A DNA stretch of 56,541 bases from Lachnospiraceae bacterium. Its GTDB lineage: Bacteria; Bacillota; Clostridia; Lachnospirales; Lachnospiraceae. Below are positions 51,913 to 56,541 of this stretch, piece after piece. Under the pieces are notes generated by a model. The model saw only the letters and a program-made list of their open reading frames with translations. It was not told the origin of the DNA and did no database searches. A program made the translations under genes and the position numbers. Every line of letters begins with the position of its first letter. Position 1 is the stretch's first letter. Location: contig JAFZRH010000032.1 of the NCBI GenBank assembly GCA_017619975.1, forward strand, positions 1 through 56,541, in the 5' to 3' direction.

Positions 51913-52632
51913 TTATTCATACGTTATAAACAGCGTGAGAATCGGTGCGCCGTCCTTGCTTCCCCGGACGGAATACCGGTTTTCTTCCTGTCCGATCACA
52001 AGTTCCATGCTTTCGTCCAGTTTCAGTTCATGGGTAAATTCTATGATCAGCTCGCGCAGTTCTTTTCCCTGCCGCGGCGCGGCCAGACAGTTTTCCGCGA
52101 TCTCCACGTAGCGGGTATTGTTCATGTGCCCGACCACGTCGATAAAGCTGTACGGAACGGTAAAGGAAGCGCGGCCGATCTCCGGCAGCAGCTGTTTCGG
52201 CAGGCGGGGCAGAGGCATCAGGGCTTCTTTTTCCGGGATCGGCATTTCCAGCCCTAAGGCCGCCGGCTGGATCATCACGCGGGTTTTAAGATCCAGGATC
52301 ACCCAGAGGAAGCAGGAGCGGATCAGGCTTTCCCCGGCAGCGTCACGGATCTCCATATAGCGGGGGAAAAGACCGTGCATGCCTTTCCCCGGCCAGGTCG
52401 TGATGTGCAGGATCTCGTCCTGGCCCGGCATGCGGCTGATCTCGATCCGCTGCCGTACGACGACCCAGGAGAGGTTTTTCGGATTCAGGACGTCGCTTCC
52501 GAAACCCAGCTTTTCGGCATGCAGACCGGAGACGGTCTGGATGATCTCCAGCAGCCGCGCAGGACGCAGTTTTCCGAACATATTCACGTCGGTCGCTTCG
52601 ATGCAGTATTCTTTCTGAAAAATCAGTTCCAT
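51913..52632 (-). CDS. Acyl-[acyl-carrier-protein] thioesterase (FatA/FatB-like double hotdog)
   Basis: This 239-residue protein has two hotdog halves. The first has FQKEYCIEATDVNMFGKLRPARLLEIIQ and WVVVRQRIEISRMP. The second has FTVPYSFIDVVGHMNNTRYVEI with the catalytic-type D-x3-H-x-N-N-x-x-Y. Bacterial members release fatty acids from ACP; the chain length is unknown. It is convergent with polC. A plain AGGAG-like site (AGGAATC) precedes the ATG. Confidence 0.88.
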   Translation of the reverse strand: MELIFQKEYCIEATDVNMFGKLRPARLLEIIQTVSGLHAEKLGFGSDVLNPKNLSWVVVRQRIEISRMPGQDEILHITTWPGKGMHGLFPRYMEIRDAAGESLIRSCFLWVILDLKTRVMIQPAALGLEMPIPEKEALMPLPRLPKQLLPEIGRASFTVPYSFIDVVGHMNNTRYVEIAENCLAAPRQGKELRELIIEFTHELKLDESMELVIGQEENRYSVRGSKDGAPILTLFITYE

Positions 52633-52695
52633 AGAGATTCCTCCGAAAAGAAGAGGGGCTGCCCCTCGGCAGCCCCGGTCAAAGTCTGGCGGTGA

Positions 52696-53070
52696 TTATT
52701 CTTCTACGACAACGGGGGAATCCGGCGCGTTGCGGCGGATGGAATCGATGCCGTTCAGGCAGCTGGCCTTGGCTTTGTAGCTCTCGCCGGTCGCGATAAT
52801 CTCGCCGTTGCGGGCTTTTAAGCGGAAGCGGAATTCACCGGCTTTGTCCTTATAGACTTCGAACTTCGGGTTGGTCACCTTCTCGAAGTTTTCCACGGTC
52901 TGGTCTTCCAGCTTGGCTTCGACGGCGTTCTTGCGGATGCTTTCAATGCCGTTCTTGCAGGCAGCTTCACTGTTGTAGGTCTCGCTGGTCGCGATAACTT
53001 CGCCGTTGCCGGCTTTCAGATTGAAACGAAAACCACCGTTCTTGGTAGGTCCCATCACGAATTTACCCAT
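52696..53070 (-). CDS. DUF1508 / YegP-family protein, two repeats
   Basis: The start at 53070 is set by AAGGAG 8 bp upstream, giving 124 residues. It has two copies of the roughly 50-residue DUF1508 unit. The first includes GGFRFNLKAGNGEVIATSE and ACKNGIESIRKNA; the second includes GEFRFRLKARNGEIIATGE and SCLNGIDSIRRNA. YegP-like proteins are small cytoplasmic proteins of unknown function, often stress-linked. It has its own promoter at 53106-53134. Confidence 0.88.
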   Translation of the reverse strand: MGKFVMGPTKNGGFRFNLKAGNGEVIATSETYNSEAACKNGIESIRKNAVEAKLEDQTVENFEKVTNPKFEVYKDKAGEFRFRLKARNGEIIATGESYKAKASCLNGIDSIRRNAPDSPVVVEE

Positions 53071-53105
53071 AAAATACACTCCTTCTATGGTATTTATTTG
53101 GCTTT

Positions 53106-53134
53106 ACTATAACACGCGTTTCGGCCCAATGCAA
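53106..53134 (-). promoter_or_regulatory. Promoter of the DUF1508 gene
   Basis: Minus strand: -35 TTGCAT (53129-53134), 17-bp spacer, -10 TATAGT (53106-53111). Confidence 0.75.
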
Positions 53135-53196
53135 GCCCTTTTGCTCATTTTCTTAAGTGAAACAGTGTTTTCGCTTAATTCAAAGCGGCTTTTGGT

Positions 53197-54144
53197 CTAT
53201 ACGATGCGGTTCCGCTCTTTTCCCTCGTTAAAATCGCTCAGGTTCTTGACGAGTTCCTCCATCAGACGTTCGCGGGCTTCCCGGGAAGCCCAGCCCATAT
53301 GAGGCGTCAAGATCACGTTCGGCAGCGCTTTGATCGCCTGATAGGGATGATCCTCCGGGAACGGTTCGGGCGAGAACGCATCGCAGCCGAAACCGCCGAG
53401 CCTGCCGTCCAGCAGCGCCTGTGCGACGGCCGCCTCGTCTACGATAGGTCCGCGGGCGACGTTGATCAGGATGGCGCCGGGCTTCATCAGTGTGAGTCTT
53501 TCGGCGCTGATCAGGCCGCGGGTCCCGTCGTTTAACGGTACATGCAGGCTGACCACATCCGCGCGGGAGAGCAGTTCTTCTATAGAAACGGTGGGGTACA
53601 GCGCGGAAGGACGCCGCTGCCAGGTGATGACTTCGCAGCCGAGCGCCGCCGCGACCTTTGCCACGCCGCCGCCGATGGTGCCCGCACCGACGATGCCCCA
53701 GGTCTTGCCGGCCAGTTCATTCCAGACAGGCTCTACCTGCGTAAACAGACCGGCCCGTGTGTAGCGGCCGTCTGCGCAGTATTCCCGGTATTCACCCAGC
53801 TTCGTGGAGAGCGAAAAAGCCATCGCCAGCGTCAGCTGCATGACAGAAGTCGTGGAATAGCCTTTGACGTTCGCAACGGCGATTCCGTGATCGCGGCAGT
53901 AGGCGGTGTCGATATTGTCAAAGCCGGTAGCGGCCTCCAGAACCAGACGGAGCTTCCCCGCGCCGGCCAGGGTTTTTTCGTTCAGGCGGCATTTATTCGT
54001 AACGACGACGTCCGCGTCCGCGACGCGGGACGGGATCTCTTCCGGGGCCGAGACCGGATATAAGGTCAGAGAGCCGAAAGCTTTCATGACATCCCAGGAA
54101 ATATCAGAGCCGAGGGTGACGGCATCCAGAACCACGATCTTCAT
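53197..54144 (-). CDS. D-2-hydroxyacid dehydrogenase (NAD-dependent)
   Basis: This 315-residue protein has a Rossmann NAD site (WGIVGAGTIGGGVAKVAAALG), the catalytic Arg in NVARGPIVDE, Glu in FSPEPFPEDHP and the catalytic His in LTPHMGWAS. It belongs to the glycerate/lactate dehydrogenase group (2-Hacid_dh_C). The substrate, such as hydroxypyruvate or pyruvate, is not resolved. GGAGG precedes the ATG and a TATAAT -10 lies just upstream of it at about 54171-54182. Confidence 0.88.
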   Translation of the reverse strand: MKIVVLDAVTLGSDISWDVMKAFGSLTLYPVSAPEEIPSRVADADVVVTNKCRLNEKTLAGAGKLRLVLEAATGFDNIDTAYCRDHGIAVANVKGYSTTSVMQLTLAMAFSLSTKLGEYREYCADGRYTRAGLFTQVEPVWNELAGKTWGIVGAGTIGGGVAKVAAALGCEVITWQRRPSALYPTVSIEELLSRADVVSLHVPLNDGTRGLISAERLTLMKPGAILINVARGPIVDEAAVAQALLDGRLGGFGCDAFSPEPFPEDHPYQAIKALPNVILTPHMGWASREARERLMEELVKNLSDFNEGKERNRIV

Positions 54145-54291
54145 AAAAAACCTCCATGCGGAATAGAATTAGTTGTATTATAACAGATAAAATCTGCTGT
54201 GGATAGTCTTTTTCACGAAGCCCTGTCGGAAAAGGAGCGGGCCTCTTCACAAAATCCTCACAAAATTCTTGCGAAAAAACGGAAAAACCTG

Positions 54292-54320
54292 TTGACAGAA
54301 AGGCGGGCGGGTGGTATCTT
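54292..54320 (+). promoter_or_regulatory. Promoter of hrcA-grpE-dnaK
   Basis: -35 TTGACA (54292-54297), 17-bp spacer, -10 TATCTT (54315-54320); CIRCE begins 12 bp downstream. Confidence 0.85.
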
Positions 54321-54331
54321 ATGCATAGATG

Positions 54332-54358
54332 TTAGCACTCATAGCGCTTGAGTGCTAA
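54332..54358 (+). promoter_or_regulatory. CIRCE operator (HrcA binding site)
   Basis: TTAGCACTC, nine bases, GAGTGCTAA: an exact match to the CIRCE consensus, between promoter and hrcA start. HrcA binding here represses the operon until heat shock titrates GroEL or HrcA. Confidence 0.97.
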
Positions 54359-54375
54359 CGGAAGAGGAAGAGCTT

Positions 54376-55425
54376 ATGGAACTTGACAGCAGAAAAAAAG
54401 CGATCCTGTATGCGATCATCGAGAACTACCAGGAGACCGGCGAACCGGTCGGCTCCCGGACCATCTCCAAGCTGGAGCACTTCAAGTTCTCGCCGGCGAC
54501 CATCCGCAACGAGATGGCGGACCTGGAGGAGATGGGGCTGATCGTGCAGCCGCATACCTCCGCGGGCCGCATCCCGACCGATAAAGGCTACCGTCTCTAT
54601 GTGGACAAGATGCTGGAGGAGCAGAAGGAAGAGAAGAAGGATCTGCCGGCGCTGCCCATGGCGAACCTCTTAAGCAAGCGGATCGACCGGGTAGAAGAGC
54701 TCCTCGTGAAGATGGCGCAGATCCTGGCCTCCAACACCAACTACACCACCATGGTGACCGGCCCGCACTACCGCAAGAACAAGCTGAAATTCCTGCAGCT
54801 TTCCGGGATGGAGGACGGGAAGATCCTGGCGGTCGTGGTGCTGGAAGGCAATATCGTCAAGAACAACATCCTGACCGTGGAGGAAAACCTGGATCCGCAG
54901 GAGCTGCTGAACTTAAGCTTCCTCTTGAACAACAAGCTGAACGGCCTGAGCCTGGAGGAAATCAACCTGGGGCTCATCAGCCAGATCAAGGAAGAAGCCG
55001 GCAGCCACAGCGCGCTGGTCACGAAGATCCTGGATGCAGTCGCGGAGACCTTCGCGCAGGAGGAGAGCTACCCCATCTACACCAGCGGCGCGCCGAACAT
55101 TTTCCGCTATCCGGAATTGACGGGCGGCGACAAGGCCAGCGAGCTCATCAGTACGCTGGAGGAAAAGAAGGAGCTGGGCACGGCGATCGGACAGCTTTCC
55201 GAGAGCGGAAGCCAGCAGGACATTCAGGTCTTCATAGGCGACGAAGTCCCGGTGGATTCCATGAAGGACTGCAGCGTTGTGACCGCGACCTACTCGCTCG
55301 GCGAAGGCGTGCAGGGCAAGATCGGCATCATCGGGCCGAAGAGAATGAACTACCAGAAGGTCGTGGATACCTTAAAGGATACCATGAACCAGCTGGATCA
55401 AGTATTTGCGAAACCGGAGGAATAA
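54376..55425 (+). CDS. hrcA: Heat-inducible transcription repressor HrcA
   Basis: This 349-residue protein starts at ATG 54376, preceded by GAGGAAGAG. The N-terminal winged helix (ILYAIIENYQETGEPVGSRTIS, SPATIRNEMADLEEMGLIVQPH) is followed by PTDKGYRLYVDKML and the GAF-like dimer domain. HrcA binds the CIRCE element found just upstream, so it represses its own operon with grpE and dnaK. Confidence 0.96.
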   Translation: MELDSRKKAILYAIIENYQETGEPVGSRTISKLEHFKFSPATIRNEMADLEEMGLIVQPHTSAGRIPTDKGYRLYVDKMLEEQKEEKKDLPALPMANLLSKRIDRVEELLVKMAQILASNTNYTTMVTGPHYRKNKLKFLQLSGMEDGKILAVVVLEGNIVKNNILTVEENLDPQELLNLSFLLNNKLNGLSLEEINLGLISQIKEEAGSHSALVTKILDAVAETFAQEESYPIYTSGAPNIFRYPELTGGDKASELISTLEEKKELGTAIGQLSESGSQQDIQVFIGDEVPVDSMKDCSVVTATYSLGEGVQGKIGIIGPKRMNYQKVVDTLKDTMNQLDQVFAKPEE

Positions 55426-55429
55426 AACC

Positions 55430-56104
55430 TTGGAAGAAAAAGATAAAGCAACAGCGGAAGCCGAAACGGAGGAAGAAGCCGTGAAGGAGGCGCCGGAGAC
55501 GGAGCCGGAAACCGCAAAGAACGGCGGGCAGACGGAAGAAAAGCCGGATGCCGAAGCAGCGGAGGCGGAAAACGCCGAAGCGGAAAAGCCGGAAAGCCGG
55601 CCCGAAAAAGAAAAGAAGAAATTTTTCGGGAAGAACGACAAGCTGGAGAAGGCGGAGAAAGCCTTGAAAGAAGCCGAGGCGAAGCTGGAGTATGCTTCGG
55701 ACAGGATGAAGCGGCAGCTGGCGGAGTTTGACAATTACCGCAAGCGGACCGAGAAGGAAACAGCGGCGTCCTTCGACATGGGAGCCCGCAGCGTCATCGA
55801 AAAGCTGCTGCCGGTGGTGGACAGCTTTGAGCGGGGCCTGGGCGGCCTTTCGGAGGAACAGAAAGCGGAGCCTTTCGCCGCGGGGATGGACCTGGTCTAC
55901 AAGCAGTTAAAGAAGATGCTGGATGACCTGGGCGTCGAGGCGATCGAAGCCGTCGGCAAGCCGTTCAACCCCGATCTGCACAATGCGGTCATGCACGCAG
56001 AGGATGAGTCCCAACCGGAAAACACGGTGGCGGAAGAATTCCAGAAGGGATACACTTACCGCGGAACCGTGATCCGCTACAGCATGGTAAAAGTAGTGAA
56101 TTAA
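55430..56104 (+). CDS. grpE: Nucleotide exchange factor GrpE
   Basis: The likely start is TTG 55430, nine bases after GGAGG at the end of hrcA, giving 224 residues; no ATG lies near. The acidic, low-complexity N-terminus (about 75 residues) is longer than average. A coiled-coil dimer helix ([14 protein letters not shown]) and the beta domain follow ([34 protein letters not shown]). GrpE exchanges ADP on DnaK, encoded next. Confidence 0.93.
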   Translation: MEEKDKATAEAETEEEAVKEAPETEPETAKNGGQTEEKPDAEAAEAENAEAEKPESRPEKEKKKFFGKNDKLEKAEKALKEAEAKLEYASDRMKRQLAEFDNYRKRTEKETAASFDMGARSVIEKLLPVVDSFERGLGGLSEEQKAEPFAAGMDLVYKQLKKMLDDLGVEAIEAVGKPFNPDLHNAVMHAEDESQPENTVAEEFQKGYTYRGTVIRYSMVKVVN

Positions 56105-56109
56105 CCTTG

Positions 56110-56176
56110 GCGGGGGCAAGCCGCCCTCACCCGGCCTTACAGGCCACCCTCCCCCGCGCCCGGGGGAGGGCAAGGA
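56110..56176. repeat. Palindromic repeat between grpE and dnaK
   Basis: CTTGGCGGGGGCAAG and CACCCTCCCCCGCGC/CCGGGGGAGGG palindromes; the second core equals that inserted in the TIGR03936 gene at 25.4 kb. It does not form a T-tailed terminator. Confidence 0.7.
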
Positions 56177-56213
56177 TAAAAATATAACAACAATCTATCA
56201 GGAGGATATAAAA

Positions 56214-56541
56214 ATGAGTAAGATTATCGGTATCGATTTAGGTACAACCAATTCCTGCGTGGCCGTGATGGAAGGCGGCAAGCCCGTCGTCATCGCGAAC
56301 ACCGAGGGCGTACGGACCACCCCGAGCGTGGTGGCCTTCACCAAGACCGGCGAGCGTCTGGTCGGCGAATCCGCCAAGCGGCAGGCCGTTACCAACGCGG
56401 ACCGCACCGTTTCATCGATCAAGCGGAAGATGGGCACCGACTACCGCGTGCGCATCGATTCCAAGAGCTACACGCCGCATGAGATCTCCGCGATGATCCT
56501 GCATAAGATGAAAGACGACGCGGAAAGCTATCTGGGCGAAA
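56214..56541 (+). CDS. dnaK: Molecular chaperone DnaK, 3'-truncated by window edge
   Basis: The first 109 residues are visible: the Hsp70 ATPase start [38 protein letters not shown] and [27 protein letters not shown] precedes the ATG. It belongs to the CIRCE-controlled hrcA-grpE-dnaK operon and is separated from grpE by a palindromic repeat. Confidence 0.97.
   Translation, partial: MSKIIGIDLGTTNSCVAVMEGGKPVVIANTEGVRTTPSVVAFTKTGERLVGESAKRQAVTNADRTVSSIKRKMGTDYRVRIDSKSYTPHEISAMILHKMKDDAESYLGE

Overview
This window is a 56.5-kb piece of a fairly GC-rich member of the Clostridia. The evidence is a PolC-type replicase, RecU, an HrcA/CIRCE-controlled grpE-dnaK operon, RsbU/RsbW-type partner switching, the pyrH-frr-uppS-cdsA-rseP-ispG-polC gene order, and a Lachnospiraceae-like style of lipoproteins and repeated surface proteins. 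The species cannot be named from the sequence. Most of the window is chromosomal housekeeping DNA. One visibly AT-richer accessory patch lies at about 11.8-17.5 kb.

Layout. (1) 1-5.0 kb: a signalling operon with a PP2C (SpoIIE/RsbU-like) phosphatase, a STAS + aminoglycoside-phosphotransferase-like kinase + RsbW-like ATPase triple fusion, a PHP phosphoesterase, and a MATE-type transporter carrying its own RsbW-like ATPase domain. (2) 5.0-11.8 kb: a VanX-like dipeptidase, an acetyltransferase, a membrane-linked hydrolase with a lipoprotein partner, an acyl-CoA:acetate-type CoA-transferase and a LysR regulator. (3) 11.8-17.6 kb: an accessory patch with a CDP-alcohol phosphatidyltransferase, a frameshifted TIGR04076 gene, an AAA_14/DUF4143 ATPase plus the decayed start of a second copy, a membrane-anchored XRE regulator and an AlbA_2-domain regulator. 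It is set into a tRNA-Arg(CCT) locus with one intact tRNA gene, a separate 3' half and a separate 5' half. (4) 17.6-34 kb: YedK, MntP, rsmD-coaD, rluA-type synthase, recU, the paired TIGR03960/TIGR03936 genes, RNase G, an ECF sigma factor with an unusual anti-sigma-like partner, a heterodimeric ABC exporter and an XRE-superoxide-reductase-like fusion. (5) 34-42.4 kb: a large repeat surface protein, an acyltransferase-like protein, a PASTA lipoprotein with a toxin-like C-terminus, and a P-type ATPase behind a yybP-ykoY (Mn2+) riboswitch. (6) 42.5-51.8 kb: the pyrH-to-polC housekeeping run. (7) 51.9-56.5 kb: an acyl-ACP thioesterase, a DUF1508 protein, a 2-hydroxyacid dehydrogenase and the hrcA-grpE-dnaK heat-shock operon, cut by the window end.

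Most notable observations. PolC lacks its internal 3'-5' exonuclease domain. The tRNA-Arg(CCT) gene is split at the anticodon loop by an insertion that appears to carry a replacement tRNA. Anti-sigma-type ATPase domains are fused to a kinase and to a transporter in one operon. A DNA-binding domain is fused to a superoxide-reductase fold that keeps all its iron ligands. An anti-sigma-like protein ends in a trigger-factor-like region. Palindromic elements sit in frame inside the TIGR03936 gene. All assignments come from reading the sequence; no database search was run.
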